Shown: in pieces, positions 26,517-37,539 of the stretch
How positions within the stretch are numbered: position 1 is the first letter of the stretch
Layout of the letters: the number at the start of each line of letters is the position of its first letter
Assembly (NCBI RefSeq): GCF_011752525.1
Contig: NZ_VWXI01000005.1
Span: forward strand, 186,001-250,000
From: Pantoea sp. Cy-639
Lineage (GTDB): Bacteria > Pseudomonadota > Gammaproteobacteria > Pseudomonadales > Pseudomonadaceae
Direction: 5' to 3'
Length of the DNA stretch: 64,000 bases
Program-made: the position numbers and the translations under genes
Notes under the pieces: generated by a model
What the model was told of the DNA's origin: nothing
What the model saw: the letters and a program-made list of their open reading frames with translations, nothing else
Databases searched by the model: none

Positions 26517-27002
26517 TCAGTCGCGGAAGTTGTTGAACTGCAGCGGCATGTCGAATTCCTTGGTGCGCAGCAGGGCGATGGCTTCCTGCAGGTCGTCGCG
26601 CTTCTTGCCGGTGACACGTACCTGCTCGCCCTGGATGGCGGCCTGGACCTTGAGCTTGCCGTCCTTGATGGTGGCGACGATCTTCTTCGCCAGGTCCTTG
26701 TCGATGCCTTCGCGGAACTTGGCTTCCTGTTTCTTTTCCTTGCCCGAGGCGTAGGGGTCCTTGGTTTCCAGGCACTTGACGTCGATCTTGCGCTTGACCA
26801 GCGCCAGGCGCAGGATTTCCAGCATGGCCTCGAGCTGGAACTCTTCCTCGGCGGTCAGCAGCACGGTCTGTTCCTTGTCCTTGAACTCGTAGCTGCCCTT
26901 GCCCTTGAGGTCATAACGGCGGTCGAGGTCCTTGATGGCGTTGTCGACAGCGTTCTGCACTTCGTGCTTGTCCAGTTCCGATACCACGTCGAACGAAGGC
27001 AT
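26517..27002 (-). CDS. YajQ family nucleotide-binding protein
   Basis: 161 residues from [11 protein letters not shown] (GGAG 8 bases before the ATG); in-frame codons upstream to 27017 are not used. Two ferredoxin-like domains, as in E. coli YajQ, with motifs [10 protein letters not shown] and [22 protein letters not shown]. Family members bind nucleotides, and the Xanthomonas homologue binds c-di-GMP and influences transcription and virulence. It is divergent from panE, with which it shares a 98-base promoter region. Confidence 0.93.
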   Translation of the reverse strand: MPSFDVVSELDKHEVQNAVDNAIKDLDRRYDLKGKGSYEFKDKEQTVLLTAEEEFQLEAMLEILRLALVKRKIDVKCLETKDPYASGKEKKQEAKFREGIDKDLAKKIVATIKDGKLKVQAAIQGEQVRVTGKKRDDLQEAIALLRTKEFDMPLQFNNFRD

Positions 27003-27058
27003 GGGTGTTCTCCACAAAAAAGCGCGCTCGGTCTGAAGATGGAGCGCGTCGGGATTGA

Positions 27059-28018
<960 letters not shown>

Positions 28019-28055
28019 CGCCAGCCACCTCGACGGAAATGGAAACCACCCGCCC

Positions 28056-30077
28056 ATGACCCTGCGCCAACGTCTGGACAACCTCCCGGTCGGGCAGAAG
28101 CTGCTGGCGGCCCTGCTGGTGCTGCTGGTCACCATCCTGCTGGTGGCCAACCTCGCCTTCATCAGCGCCGCCTACTGGATCACCCAGGAAAGCATGGCCC
28201 CCCAGGCGTTGCAGACCATCGGCAAGCTGGCCTCCACGCCACAGCTGGCGGCGCGTGCCGGCGACTCGAAAGACAGTGCCACGGCGCTGCTCAAGGCGCT
28301 CGACAGCTATTCGCCATTGCGCGCCGCGGCCGTCTATGGCGGCGACGGGCAGATGCTCGCCGAGCTGCAGCACGGCGAAGCGCTCACGCTGCCCAAGCGC
28401 TTTCGCAACATCGACGGCTGGCGCCTGATGGAGTTTCGCAGCACCCAACTGGTCCGCCTGCCCCGTGACGCCGCGCCACCGGCACACCTGTTGCTGGTGG
28501 CCAGCAGCGAACTGCCCAGTGCCTTCTACACCGGTACCCTGTCCGCCAGCCTGGCGATCCTGGTGTTCAGCGTGCTGCTGTGGATCGTCGTCGCCCGGCA
28601 GATCAAGCGCCTGATCACCCTGCCGATCAACCGCCTCGAGGAGTTGTCGCGCCAGGTCACCCGCGAAGAGAGCTATGTCCTGCGCGCCCAGCGCGGCAAC
28701 GACGACGAGATCGGCAGCCTGGCCGAAGCGTTCAATACCATGCTCTCGCGCATCGAAGCCCGTGAGCAGCAGCTCAAGCGCGCCCGCGACGAGTTCCAGA
28801 ACGCCTACGACCAGGCCCAGGGCCTGGCCGAGGAAACTCGCCACACCAACCGCAAGCTGGAGCTGGAAGTCCAGGTGCGCAGCAAGATCGAGAAGAAGCT
28901 CACAGGCTTCCAGAACTACCTCAACAGCATCATCGACTCCATGCCCTCGGCACTGATCGCCCTCGACGAGCAGCTCTATGTCACCCAGTGGAACCACGAA
29001 GCCACGGTGCTCTCCGGCACGCCGCTGGACGAGGCGCTGAACCAGCCGGTGTTCCTTGCCTTCGAGCCGCTCAAGCCGTTCCTGCCACAGCTCAAGGAGA
29101 GCGTCGAGAAGCACCGGGTTGCGAAGATCGAACGGGTTACCTGGCCCAAGGGCGACGACCTGCGCCACTATGCCCTGACCTTCTACCCACTGACTGGCGG
29201 CGGCGGACGTGGCGTGGTGATCCGTATCGACGACATCACCCAGCGCCTGTCGCTGGAGGAGATGATGGTGCAGTCGGAGAAGATGCTCTCGGTCGGCGGC
29301 CTCGCCGCTGGCATGGCCCACGAGATCAACAACCCGCTGGGGGCCATCCTGCACAACGTGCAGAACATTCGTCGACGCCTGTCGCCGGAGCTGCCACGCA
29401 ACCAGGAACAAGCCGACGAGCTGGGCATCGACCTGACGAACGTCAACCGCTACCTGGACAGCCGCGAAGTCCCCCAGTTGCTCGACGGTATCCAGCAGGC
29501 GGGAGCGCGGGCAGCGAAGATCGTCACCCATATGCTCAGCTTCAGCCGACGCAGCAACCGCCAGTTGGTGCCCTGCGACCTGCCGGCACTGATCGACCAG
29601 GCCGTGGAGATCGCCGGCAACGACTTCGACCTGGCCATCGGCTTCGACTTCAAGGGCCAGGCCATCGTCCGCCAGTTCGACCCACAGCTCGAGCCGGTAC
29701 CCTGCACGGCCAACGAACTGGAGCAGGTGTTGCTCAACCTGCTGAAGAACGCCGCCCAGGCCATCCACCAGCGTCCGCAACCGAGCGAACCGGGGCACAT
29801 CATCCTGCGTACCCGGCTCAATCCACCCTGGGCGGAAATCCAGGTCGAGGACAACGGCGTCGGCATGCCCGAAGCGGTGCGCAAGCGTACCTTCGAGCCG
29901 TTCTTCACCACCAAGGAGATCGGCCAGGGCACCGGACTGGGCCTGTCGGTTTCGTATTTCATCATTACCAACAATCACAAGGGGCAGATGGAAGTGCAGT
30001 CCACGCCCGGCCAGGGCACCTGCTTCACCCTGCGCCTGCCCCTGGGCCAGACGGCCGCGACCAAGACGGAGGCATGA
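28056..30077 (+). CDS. Membrane sensor histidine kinase with HAMP and PAS domains
   Basis: 673 residues starting MTLRQRLDNLPVGQKLL; the ribosome site is weak. TM helices at about 18-45 and 160-180 enclose a periplasmic sensor domain. HAMP (about 180-235), a coiled coil, a PAS domain (about 290-400), HisKA with phosphoacceptor H422 (GMAHEINNPLGAI) and HATPase (VEDNGVGM, GTGLGLSVSY) follow. The N-E-I-N-N-P type H-box is that of NtrB-like kinases. No response regulator gene is adjacent, so it acts on a regulator encoded elsewhere. The ligand is unknown; synteny matches P. aeruginosa PA4398. Confidence 0.9.
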   Translation: MTLRQRLDNLPVGQKLLAALLVLLVTILLVANLAFISAAYWITQESMAPQALQTIGKLASTPQLAARAGDSKDSATALLKALDSYSPLRAAAVYGGDGQMLAELQHGEALTLPKRFRNIDGWRLMEFRSTQLVRLPRDAAPPAHLLLVASSELPSAFYTGTLSASLAILVFSVLLWIVVARQIKRLITLPINRLEELSRQVTREESYVLRAQRGNDDEIGSLAEAFNTMLSRIEAREQQLKRARDEFQNAYDQAQGLAEETRHTNRKLELEVQVRSKIEKKLTGFQNYLNSIIDSMPSALIALDEQLYVTQWNHEATVLSGTPLDEALNQPVFLAFEPLKPFLPQLKESVEKHRVAKIERVTWPKGDDLRHYALTFYPLTGGGGRGVVIRIDDITQRLSLEEMMVQSEKMLSVGGLAAGMAHEINNPLGAILHNVQNIRRRLSPELPRNQEQADELGIDLTNVNRYLDSREVPQLLDGIQQAGARAAKIVTHMLSFSRRSNRQLVPCDLPALIDQAVEIAGNDFDLAIGFDFKGQAIVRQFDPQLEPVPCTANELEQVLLNLLKNAAQAIHQRPQPSEPGHIILRTRLNPPWAEIQVEDNGVGMPEAVRKRTFEPFFTTKEIGQGTGLGLSVSYFIITNNHKGQMEVQSTPGQGTCFTLRLPLGQTAATKTEA

Positions 30078-30078
30078 C

Positions 30079-30642
30079 ATGGGCTATCGCCTGTCGAAGA
30101 TCTACACCCGTACCGGCGACAAGGGCGAAACCGGCCTGGGCGACGGGCGCCGGGTGCCCAAGGACCATCCGCGGATCGAGGCGATCGGCGAGGTGGACAG
30201 CCTCAACAGCCAGCTTGGCGTGTTGCTGGCCGGCCTGGCCGAGGTCGGATTGAGCGAGCTGAGCGAAGTGCTGGCGCCTTGTCAGCACCGGCTGTTCGAC
30301 CTGGGAGGCGAATTGGCGATGCCCAGTTACCAGGCATTGAATGGCGCCGAAGTGCAGCGGCTGGAAGCGGCCATCGATCACTGGAACGAAGAACTGGGGC
30401 CGTTGAAGAACTTCATCCTGCCCAGTGGCTCGATGCTGGTGGCACAAGCCCATGTGTGCCGCAGCCTGGCACGCAGCGCGGAACGACGTTGCCAACAGTT
30501 GAACGCGGTCGAACCGCTGGAAGGGGTTGGCCTGGCCTATATCAACCGGCTATCGGATCTGCTGTTCGTCGCAGCACGAATCATCGGCCGGCGGCAGGGG
30601 ATTGCAGAAGTATTGTGGCAACCTGCGGCCAAGCCTGAGTAA
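30079..30642 (+). CDS. PduO-type cob(I)alamin adenosyltransferase
   Basis: 187 residues. The N-terminal ATP-binding motif YTRTGDKGETGLGDGRRVPKD and the conserved helices with RSAERR and YINRLSDLLFVAARI identify the PduO/MMAB trimeric family, which transfers the adenosyl group from ATP to cob(I)alamin. The start lies directly after the kinase stop, suggesting co-transcription. It is away from the cob biosynthesis genes, consistent with salvage of cobalamin. Confidence 0.92.
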   Translation: MGYRLSKIYTRTGDKGETGLGDGRRVPKDHPRIEAIGEVDSLNSQLGVLLAGLAEVGLSELSEVLAPCQHRLFDLGGELAMPSYQALNGAEVQRLEAAIDHWNEELGPLKNFILPSGSMLVAQAHVCRSLARSAERRCQQLNAVEPLEGVGLAYINRLSDLLFVAARIIGRRQGIAEVLWQPAAKPE

Positions 30643-30648
30643 AACGCA

Positions 30649-30753
30649 GCGCGGGTCAAGCCGCCCCCACGCGTAAGGACTGTCCCAGGAAGTTGGACAC
30701 CAATCCAACCCTTGGGGGCAGTCCCGATACGTGGGAGCGGGCTTGCCTCGCGA
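30649..30753. repeat. REP pair with an extra internal hairpin
   Basis: REP arms at about 30649-30674 and 30728-30753 face each other. Between them a second, imperfect 20-bp inverted repeat (30676-30723) can fold as an internal hairpin. The whole lies between the convergent adenosyltransferase and mutT genes and may serve as transcription barrier for both. Confidence 0.55.
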
Positions 30754-30765
30754 GGGTCAAACGCC

Positions 30766-31710
30766 TCAGGCTTCAGGCCAGAATGCCCGGATCCCGGCAA
30801 CGCCCTGGGCACCAGCCTTCCAGGCCCGCTCACGCTCATCTGGCCCGACGCCACCCAGCAGGAATACCGGGTGGCTGAACCCGGCAACCAGCCGCTGCGC
30901 CTCGTCCCAGCCCAGCGCTACCGCTTCGGGATGGGTCTGGGTCGGCTGCACCGGTGACAGGGTGACGAAATCCACGCCCATCTGCTCGGCCAGCGCCAGT
31001 TCTTCAGCGCTATGGCATGACGCTGCCAGCCAACGCGCCTTGGGGAACGGCCGGCCCTTGGCGGCATACTTGCGCAACTGCGCGGCAGTCAGGTGCCAGC
31101 CGGCCGACGGGAAGTCGCCCAACCACTCCAGCGGCCCCTTGAGCATCAACTGCGCCTTGCCCGCGCACAGCCCGACCGCATCCACCGCCACATCGCGGTA
31201 CTTGGGATCGTACATGTCCGGAGCACGCAGCTGGATCAAGCGGATACCGTTGGCCACGGCCTTCTGGATGCCCTTGAGCATCTCCGGCACCTCCAGCCCG
31301 TCCGGAGTGATCAGGTACTGATCGGGCAGGCGCGCGGCCGCGACGATCGGCTTGTTGGCCTCGGGAAAGGCGTACTGGTCGAGATCCCGCGGTGCCACCC
31401 ATGCCAGCGGCTGCCCCTCGGCACCGTGCGGTTCGCCAGTGAAGCTGTCCACTTCACGCACATCCAGCAGCACCTGCTTGTCCGGATAGTCGTGGCTGAC
31501 CTTGATCAGCGGCCGCGAGTGGCTGACTTCGATGCCAAGCTCCTCGCGCAACTCGCGGGCCAGCGCCGCCTCGACACCCTCGCCCTCTTCCAGCTTGCCG
31601 CCGGGGAACTCCCACAGGCCGCCCTGATGCTGGGTGTCGGCACGGCGGGCGATGAGAATGCGCCCGTCCGCGCCACGAATGACCGCCGCTACAACATGAA
31701 TCCGTTTCAC
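30766..31710 (-). CDS. mutT: MutT Nudix hydrolase fused to a ThiE/TenI-like domain
   Basis: 314 residues from a GTG at 31710 overlapping the GST stop (GTGA), so translation is coupled. Residues 1-130 are a MutT domain: the Nudix box runs from G38 to I60 with E44, R52, E53, E56 and E57 in place, and it should hydrolyse 8-oxo-dGTP. Residues about 140-314 form a thiamine-phosphate-synthase/TenI-like barrel (LIQLRAPDM, WLAASCHSAEEL, FLLGGV) lacking some ThiE phosphate-site residues. This fusion is standard in Pseudomonas and other gamma-proteobacteria, yet the role of the second domain is unknown. Confidence 0.92.
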   Translation of the reverse strand: MKRIHVVAAVIRGADGRILIARRADTQHQGGLWEFPGGKLEEGEGVEAALARELREELGIEVSHSRPLIKVSHDYPDKQVLLDVREVDSFTGEPHGAEGQPLAWVAPRDLDQYAFPEANKPIVAAARLPDQYLITPDGLEVPEMLKGIQKAVANGIRLIQLRAPDMYDPKYRDVAVDAVGLCAGKAQLMLKGPLEWLGDFPSAGWHLTAAQLRKYAAKGRPFPKARWLAASCHSAEELALAEQMGVDFVTLSPVQPTQTHPEAVALGWDEAQRLVAGFSHPVFLLGGVGPDERERAWKAGAQGVAGIRAFWPEA

Positions 31711-32339
31711 CCTTCACGCTCCGCAAGCCCAGCCCGCAGCCAGGCCTGGAAGGCCGGCCACTGGTAGATGGTTTCGATATAGGCCGCAGCTTCTGCCGGC
31801 ACCGCCACGCGGTAGGTGCGCAGGCGTACGGCCACAGGGGCGAAGAAGGCGTCGGCCAAGGTCGCTCGGCCGAACAGGAACGGGCCACTGTCCTTGGCCG
31901 CCAGGCGGCACTCGGACCACAACGCGACGATGCGGTCGATCTCCACCTGCACATCCAGGGGAATGTTTTCCAGCGCCGCATCGCGGGACAGGTCGAACGG
32001 CATGGCGCCACGCAGGGCGAAGAAGCCGCTGTGCATCTGCGCGCAAGCCGAACGCGCCAGGGCACGGGCCGCGACATCTTCGGGCCACAGCCGCGCTTCA
32101 GGGTGTTGTTCGTTGAGGTATTCGGCGATGGCCAGGGAGTCGGCGATCATCCCGTGCCCGGTCTTGAGCAACGGCACCTTGGCGGTGGCGGAGAAGGCCA
32201 GCAGGCGCTGGCGGGTGTCGGGCTGGTTGAGCCTGACCAAGGTTTCTTCGTAGGGCGCGCCAGCCAGCTCGAGGGCCAGGGCGCCGCGCAGCGACCAGGA
32301 GGAATACAGCTTGTCGCCGATGATCAGGTGATAGCTCAT
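31707..32339 (-). CDS. Glutathione S-transferase family protein
   Basis: 210 residues starting MSYHLIIGDKLYSSWSLRGAL; upstream in-frame codons to 32414 lie in REP-like sequence and are not coding. N-terminal thioredoxin-fold domain with AKVPLLKTG (cis-Pro) and S-D-S motif region (IADSLAIAEYL), and an all-helical C-terminal domain with FGRATLADAFFAPV. It may detoxify electrophiles or act as an isomerase. It overlaps mutT by four bases, so both are translated together in a DNA and redox protection unit. Confidence 0.88.
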   Translation of the reverse strand: MSYHLIIGDKLYSSWSLRGALALELAGAPYEETLVRLNQPDTRQRLLAFSATAKVPLLKTGHGMIADSLAIAEYLNEQHPEARLWPEDVAARALARSACAQMHSGFFALRGAMPFDLSRDAALENIPLDVQVEIDRIVALWSECRLAAKDSGPFLFGRATLADAFFAPVAVRLRTYRVAVPAEAAAYIETIYQWPAFQAWLRAGLAEREG

Positions 32340-32396
32340 GAGGGGCGGCTCCATGTGTCTTGAATGGTGGGGGCTGCTGTGCAGCCCTGTCGTGAG

Positions 32397-32474
32397 GCAA
32401 GGCCGCGTCTGCAAGAAATCGTGATCTCTTCTAGGAGCGGCCTTGCGTCGCGAAAGGACCGCAAGGCGGTCCCA
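32397..32474. repeat. REP of the GCGGCCTTGCGTCGCG type
   Basis: GCAAGGCCGC (32397-32406) and GCGGCCTTGC (32437-32446) are inverted copies; the second is followed by GTCGCGAAAGGACCGCAAGGCGGTCC, a further short hairpin. The same sequence family recurs at 33757, and it differs from the GGGGCAAGCCCGC type near 7998 and 24079. Confidence 0.6.
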
Positions 32475-32480
32475 GCTGCA

Positions 32481-33698
32481 TCAGGTGCGGTATTCAGCGT
32501 TGATCTTGACGTACTCGTGGGACAGGTCGGTGGTCCAGATGGTTTCGCTGCACTGGCCACGGCCCAGCTCGATACGGATGGTGATCTCTTCCTGGGCCAT
32601 CACCGCCGAACCCTGCGCCTCGGTGTAGCTCGGGCTGCGACCGCCCTGGCTGGCGATGCAGACATCGTCCAGGTACACATCGATCAGGCTGACGTCCAAC
32701 TGCGGCACGCCGGCGCGGCCGACAGCGGCGAGGATACGCCCCCAGTTGGGGTCCGAGGCGAACAACGCGGTCTTGATCAGCGGGGAGTGGGCCACGGCAT
32801 AGCCGACGTCCAGGCATTCCTGGTGGTTGCCACCGCCGTTGACCTGCACGGTGACGAACTTGGTCGCGCCTTCACCGTCACGCACGATGGCCTGGGCCAC
32901 GTCCATGCACACCTCGAACACGGCTTGTTTCAACGCCTCGAACAGCGCGCCACTGGCCTCGGTCACCTCAGGCACATCGGCCTTGCCGGTGGCGATCAGC
33001 ATGCAGCAGTCGTTGGTCGAGGTATCGCCATCGATGGTGATGCGGTTGAACGACTTGTTGGCGCCGTCGAGCATCAGGTCCTTGAGCACCTGGGGAGCGA
33101 CCTTGGCGTCGGTGGCGATGTAGCCGAGCATGGTGGCCATGTTCGGACGGATCATGCCCGCGCCCTTGCTGATGCCGGTGACGGTGATGGTCTTGCCGTC
33201 GAACTGGAACTGGCGGCTGGCGCCCTTGGGCAGGGTGTCGGTGGTCATGATGCCGGTGGCGGCTTCGGCCCAGTTGCTTTCCGAGAGGTTGTCCAGGGCG
33301 GCCTGCAAAGCGCCTTCGATCTTCTCGACCGGCAGCGGTTCGCCGATCACCCCGGTGGAGAACGGCAGCACCGACTCGGCCGGCACGCCCGCCAACTCGG
33401 CCAGCCTGGCACAGGTGCGCTCGGCGGCGGCCAGGCCTGGAGCGCCGGTACCGGCGTTGGCGTTGCCGGTGTTGGTCAGCAGGTAGCGCACGGTGCCTTG
33501 AACGCGCTGCTTGGACAGGATCACCGGGGCCGCGCAGAAGGCGTTGAGGGTGAACACGCCAGCGACGCTGGAACCTTCGGCACAGCGCATCACCACCACA
33601 TCCTTGCGCCCGGGGCGCTTGATGCCCGCCGAAGCGATACCGAGTTCGAAACCGGGAACCGGGTGCAGGGTGGGCAGGGGACCAAGACCAACAGCCAT
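32481..33698 (-). CDS. argJ: Bifunctional glutamate N-acetyltransferase/amino-acid acetyltransferase ArgJ
   Basis: 405 residues starting [16 protein letters not shown]. The autoproteolytic site with the catalytic Thr lies in [17 protein letters not shown], cleaved before the Thr to give alpha and beta chains. It recycles the acetyl group between acetylornithine and glutamate in arginine synthesis. Codons upstream of 33698 lie in a REP pair and are not part of the gene. It follows secA on the same strand after a REP region, the order seen in other pseudomonads. Confidence 0.96.
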   Translation of the reverse strand: MAVGLGPLPTLHPVPGFELGIASAGIKRPGRKDVVVMRCAEGSSVAGVFTLNAFCAAPVILSKQRVQGTVRYLLTNTGNANAGTGAPGLAAAERTCARLAELAGVPAESVLPFSTGVIGEPLPVEKIEGALQAALDNLSESNWAEAATGIMTTDTLPKGASRQFQFDGKTITVTGISKGAGMIRPNMATMLGYIATDAKVAPQVLKDLMLDGANKSFNRITIDGDTSTNDCCMLIATGKADVPEVTEASGALFEALKQAVFEVCMDVAQAIVRDGEGATKFVTVQVNGGGNHQECLDVGYAVAHSPLIKTALFASDPNWGRILAAVGRAGVPQLDVSLIDVYLDDVCIASQGGRSPSYTEAQGSAVMAQEEITIRIELGRGQCSETIWTTDLSHEYVKINAEYRT

Positions 33699-33756
33699 TA
33701 GAGCGCTCCTAGATAAATCGGTTATTTGCAAAAGGCGGGGCCGCCTTGTGCCCCAT

Positions 33757-33818
33757 CGCGACACAAGGCCGCGCCTACAGAATTGATGCGATTCCTGTAG
33801 GCGCGGCCTTGTGTCGCG
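33757..33818. repeat. Perfect 24-bp inverted REP pair between secA and argJ
   Basis: The arms at 33757-33780 and 33795-33818 are exact complements across a 14-base spacer; the core is AAGGCCGCGCCTACAG and its complement. Outer flanks also resemble each other (CGGGGCCGCC / GGGCCGCAAAGCGGCCCC). It separates secA from argJ, which run in the same direction, so it may attenuate transcription or stabilise the secA mRNA end. Confidence 0.75.
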
Positions 33819-33871
33819 AAAGGGCCGCAAAGCGGCCCCCGGATGTTTCAGCTTACAACAGCATGCTCAGA

Positions 33872-36607
33872 TCATTCGATCTGACCATGGCAGTGCTTGA
33901 ACTTCTTGCCCGAACCACACCAGCACGGCTCGTTGCGGCCCAGCTTCATGTCATTGCGGACCGGTGCCGAAGCAACGGCGACTTCGGCGCCCTCTTCAGC
34001 CAGTTGCTCGCCCTCCAGGCCCGGCGCGGCGGCGTGCTGGAACTGCATGCGACTGGCCAGCTCTTCGGCCTCGCGGCGCAGACGGGCTTCTTCCTCGGCC
34101 GGATCCTCGCGGCGCACCTGCACGTGCGACAGCACGCGGATGGTGTCGCGCTTGATCGATTCCAGCAGTTCCTGGAACAGGGTGAACGACTCGCGCTTGT
34201 ACTCCTGCTTCGGGTTCTTCTGCGCATAACCGCGCAGATGGATACCGTGACGCAGGTGGTCCATGGTCGACAGGTGGTCTTTCCACAGGTCGTCCAGCAC
34301 CCGCAGCAGGATCTGCTTCTCGAAGGTACGCAGGGCTTCGAGGCCTGCCTGGTCTTCCTTCTCGGTGTAAGCGTCGGTGATTTCCTTGAGCAGCTTCTCG
34401 CGCAGGGTCTCCTCGTAGAGATGATCGTCCTCGTCGAGCCACTGCTGGATCGGCAGCTTCATGGCGAAATCGCTGGACAGCGCGGCTTCCAGGCCGGCCA
34501 CGTCCCACTGCTCGGGCAGCGACTGTGGCGGGATGTGCTGGCTGATGGTGGCGTCGAGCACTTCCTGGCGGAACTCGCCGATGGTATCGCCGATGTTCTC
34601 GGCGGCCAGCAGGCTGTTGCGCATGTGGTAGATCACCTTGCGCTGTTCGTTGGCCACGTCGTCGTATTCGAGCAGTTGCTTGCGGATGTCGAAGTTGCGG
34701 CCTTCGACCTTGCGCTGGGCCTTCTCGATGGCGTTGGTGACCATGCGGTGCTCGATGGCCTCGCCGGACTGCATGCCCAGGGCCTTCATGAAGTTCTTCA
34801 CCCGGTCGGAGGCGAAGATGCGCATCAGGCTGTCTTCCAGCGACAGGTAGAAGCGGCTGGAGCCGGCGTCACCCTGGCGGCCGGCACGGCCACGCAGCTG
34901 GTTGTCGATACGACGCGACTCGTGGCGCTCGGAGGCGATCACGTGCAGGCCACCGGCCTCCAGCACCTGCTGGTGACGCTTCTGCCAGTCGGCCTTGATC
35001 TGGGCGATCTGCTCGGCGCTCGGGTTTTCCAGGGCGGCGACCTCGGCCTCCCAGTTACCGCCCAGCAGAATGTCGGTACCGCGACCGGCCATGTTGGTGG
35101 CGATGGTCAGGGCGCCCGGCGCACCGGCTTGCGCGATGATCTCGGCTTCCTTCTCGTGGTACTTGGCGTTCAGGACCTTGTGGTCGATACCTTCCTTCTT
35201 GAGCAGGTTGGACATGTGCTCGGAAGTTTCGATGGTCGCGGTACCGACCAGGACTGGACGGCCCTTGGCCATGCTTTCCTTGATGTCGGCGATGATCGCG
35301 GCGTACTTCTCGTCGGCGGTGAGGTAGACCAGGTCGTTGAAGTCCTTGCGGGCCAACGGCTTGTTCGGCGGGATCACCATCACGTTGAGGTTGTAGATCT
35401 GGGCGAACTCGAACGCCTCGGTGTCGGCGGTACCGGTCATGCCGGACAGCTTGGTGTAGAGACGGAAGTAGTTCTGGAAGGTGGTCGACGCCAGGGTCTG
35501 GCTCTCGGCCTGGATGTTGAGGTTTTCCTTGGCCTCGATGGCCTGGTGCAGGCCCTCGGACAGGCGACGGCCCGGCATGGTGCGGCCGGTGTGCTCGTCG
35601 ATCAGCAGGATCTGGCCTTCCTGGACGATGTACTCGACGTTGCGGTGGAACAGCTTGTGCGCACGCAGGCCGGCATAGACATGGGTCAGCAGACCCAGGT
35701 TGTGCGCCGAGTACAGGCTCTCGCCCTCGGCCAGCAGGCCGGACTGGGTGAGCATGTCCTCGATGAACTGGTGGCCGGCCTCGTTCAGCTCGACCTGGCG
35801 GCTCTTCTCGTCGATGGTGAAGTGACCTTCCTGGGTCACCTGGCCTTCGACTTCCTCGATGTGCTGGGTCAGGCGCGGGATCAGGCGGTTGATCTCGATG
35901 TACAGCTTGGAGCTGTCCTCGGCCTGGCCGGAGATGATCAGCGGGGTACGCGCTTCGTCGATGAGGATCGAGTCGACTTCGTCGATCACCGCGAAGTTCA
36001 GCTCACGCTGGAACTTCTCGTCCTGGCTGAATGCCATGTTGTCGCGCAGGTAGTCGAAACCGAATTCGTTGTTGGTGCCGTAGGTGATGTCGGCGGCGTA
36101 GGCCGCGCGCTTTTCTTCAGGCGGCTGGAAGGCCGAGACGATGCCGACGGTCAGGCCGAGGAATTCGTACAGCGGACGCATCCAGTTGGCATCGCGACGG
36201 GCCAGATAGTCGTTCACCGTGACCACGTGCACGCCTTTGCCGGACAGCGCGTTGAGGTAGACCGCCAGGGTACCGACCAAGGTCTTGCCTTCACCGGTGC
36301 GCATTTCTGCGATCATGCCTTCGTGCAAGGTCATGCCGCCAATCAGCTGGACATCGAAGTGACGCATGCCCATCACGCGCTTGCCGGCCTCACGGGCCAC
36401 GGCGAAGGCTTCAGGCAGCAGCTGGTCGAGGGTCTCGCCTTTGGCCAGGCGCTCTTTGAACTCTGCGGTCTTGCCCCGCAGTTGCTCGTCAGAGAGGGCC
36501 ACCATTTTCTCTTCGAAGGCGTTGACGGCGCTCACCGTCTTGAGCATGCGCTTGATTTCACGCTCGTTCTTGCTTCCAAAAAGTTTCTTTAACAAAGGCG
36601 CAAACAT
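33872..36607 (-). CDS. secA: Preprotein translocase ATPase SecA
   Basis: 911 residues starting [17 protein letters not shown]. Walker A is [13 protein letters not shown], the DEAD-type motif II is [17 protein letters not shown], and the C-terminal helicase motif is AGRGTDI and [11 protein letters not shown]. The final zinc-binding segment [14 protein letters not shown] is complete. SecA drives export of proteins through SecYEG. There is no secM-like gene upstream; a weak promoter is proposed about 160 bases before the start. It is convergent with nothing and divergent from the DciA-like gene. Confidence 0.98.
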   Translation of the reverse strand: MFAPLLKKLFGSKNEREIKRMLKTVSAVNAFEEKMVALSDEQLRGKTAEFKERLAKGETLDQLLPEAFAVAREAGKRVMGMRHFDVQLIGGMTLHEGMIAEMRTGEGKTLVGTLAVYLNALSGKGVHVVTVNDYLARRDANWMRPLYEFLGLTVGIVSAFQPPEEKRAAYAADITYGTNNEFGFDYLRDNMAFSQDEKFQRELNFAVIDEVDSILIDEARTPLIISGQAEDSSKLYIEINRLIPRLTQHIEEVEGQVTQEGHFTIDEKSRQVELNEAGHQFIEDMLTQSGLLAEGESLYSAHNLGLLTHVYAGLRAHKLFHRNVEYIVQEGQILLIDEHTGRTMPGRRLSEGLHQAIEAKENLNIQAESQTLASTTFQNYFRLYTKLSGMTGTADTEAFEFAQIYNLNVMVIPPNKPLARKDFNDLVYLTADEKYAAIIADIKESMAKGRPVLVGTATIETSEHMSNLLKKEGIDHKVLNAKYHEKEAEIIAQAGAPGALTIATNMAGRGTDILLGGNWEAEVAALENPSAEQIAQIKADWQKRHQQVLEAGGLHVIASERHESRRIDNQLRGRAGRQGDAGSSRFYLSLEDSLMRIFASDRVKNFMKALGMQSGEAIEHRMVTNAIEKAQRKVEGRNFDIRKQLLEYDDVANEQRKVIYHMRNSLLAAENIGDTIGEFRQEVLDATISQHIPPQSLPEQWDVAGLEAALSSDFAMKLPIQQWLDEDDHLYEETLREKLLKEITDAYTEKEDQAGLEALRTFEKQILLRVLDDLWKDHLSTMDHLRHGIHLRGYAQKNPKQEYKRESFTLFQELLESIKRDTIRVLSHVQVRREDPAEEEARLRREAEELASRMQFQHAAAPGLEGEQLAEEGAEVAVASAPVRNDMKLGRNEPCWCGSGKKFKHCHGQIE

Positions 36608-36942
36608 ATCGGCAGGATCTTCCACACGTAGGGATGGAGGGCGGCCCCGTGAAGTCGCCCGTGCAGCCCTTGGGCCGCATGCGAACGAGCATTCTACCCG
36701 GAAACGATGGTGAGGAAAGTGGTGGATTTCCACGATGCTGGCACAGCGCTTTTAGGGGGCCTGACTAACATAGGGGCTTTTTCGGCAAGTTCAAGGTGCG
36801 CCAGGATGAAACGTATCACGAATGACTTGCATCAAGATCCCAGGCCCCATCCCGACAGGTAGCCAGGCGTGGAAACGGCCAGCTCCCGCAGCGCTGTCGG
36901 CCATCTGTTAAACTGCCGTCCACCTACCCTCTGCGATCCCCC
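36608..36942. other. Intergenic region between divergent secA and dciA-like genes
   Basis: 335 bases without a gene. Apart from the weak candidate secA promoter at 36766 nothing definite is seen; frames in it have no ribosome site or family resemblance. Confidence 0.5.
36766..36794 (-). promoter_or_regulatory. secA: Candidate sigma-70 promoter of secA
   Basis: On the minus strand, TTGAAC (36789-36794) and TATGTT (36766-36771) are 17 bases apart, each matching the consensus at 4 of 6 positions. It would give a leader of about 150 bases. Confidence 0.35.
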
Positions 36943-37398
36943 ATGGCCTACAAACCCACCCCAGCCCGCCCGCCCTCCGCGCTGCTGCGTCAAGCGCGCC
37001 CGCTGCGCCTGCTGCTCAACCAGGCCGAGCGCCTGGAGCACCTGCAGCGCCTGCTGGAAAGCCAGTTGCAACCGGCGGCCCGCGCGCACTGCCATGTCGC
37101 GTCGTGGAAGGAAGGCACCTTGTTGCTGGTGGTTACCGACGGCCACTGGGCCACGCGCCTGCGCTATCAGCAGAAGCGTCTGCAACGGCAGTTGCAGACG
37201 CTGGAAGCCTTTGCCAACCTGAGCCGCATCCTATTCAAGGTGCAGCCACCGCTGGTGCCGGCCAAACGCGAAGGCCAGGGGCCGGAATTGTCTGAAAATG
37301 CCGCCCAGAGCATTCGCGGATCGGCCGAGGGAATCACCGACCCGAAGCTCAAGGCAGCGCTGGAGCGCCTGGCGGCGCATGCCCAGCCCAAGCGCTGA
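36943..37398 (+). CDS. DciA family protein (DUF721)
   Basis: 151 residues. The N-terminal two-thirds (LRQARPLRLLLNQAERLEHLQRLLESQLQPAARAHCHVASWKEGTLLLVVTDGHWATRLRYQQKRLQRQL) has the DUF721/DciA pattern, including a KH-like fold with W and LRY residues; the tail is polar. DciA is the ancestral loader or partner of the replicative helicase DnaB in bacteria that lack DnaC/DnaI. Position next to secA and lpxC is the same as in P. aeruginosa (PA4405). It is single and divergent from secA; family placement is reasonable by eye. Confidence 0.75.
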   Translation: MAYKPTPARPPSALLRQARPLRLLLNQAERLEHLQRLLESQLQPAARAHCHVASWKEGTLLLVVTDGHWATRLRYQQKRLQRQLQTLEAFANLSRILFKVQPPLVPAKREGQGPELSENAAQSIRGSAEGITDPKLKAALERLAAHAQPKR

Positions 37399-37462
37399 AG
37401 ACGCCAGCGGCGGTTACCGGCCTCATCGCAAGCGCCCCCAATCCCACGGATCACTGGTCGTT

Positions 37463-37492
37463 GATCCTGTAGGAGCTGGCGACAGCCTGCGA
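37463..37492. repeat. Single REP-like half element downstream of the DciA-like gene
   Basis: TGTAGGAGCTGGCGACAGCC near 37468 resembles the TGTAGGAGCGGGC-type REP head found in Pseudomonas. No partner of good quality is seen, so this is uncertain. Confidence 0.3.
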
Positions 37493-37539
37493 TGAACGCC
37501 GCCCCAGGTGAATCCCTTGCAGAGAAAACCTGCGCCCAT

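Noticed and set aside
31707..32414. Longer start for the GST at 32414
   Set aside because: The extra 25 codons fall into REP-like sequence and the MSYHL start fits the GST fold and has GGAG upstream.
33746..36592. A 948-codon plus-strand frame opposite secA
   Set aside because: Shadow of secA; its sequence is a run of Val/Leu/Gly/His with no domain.
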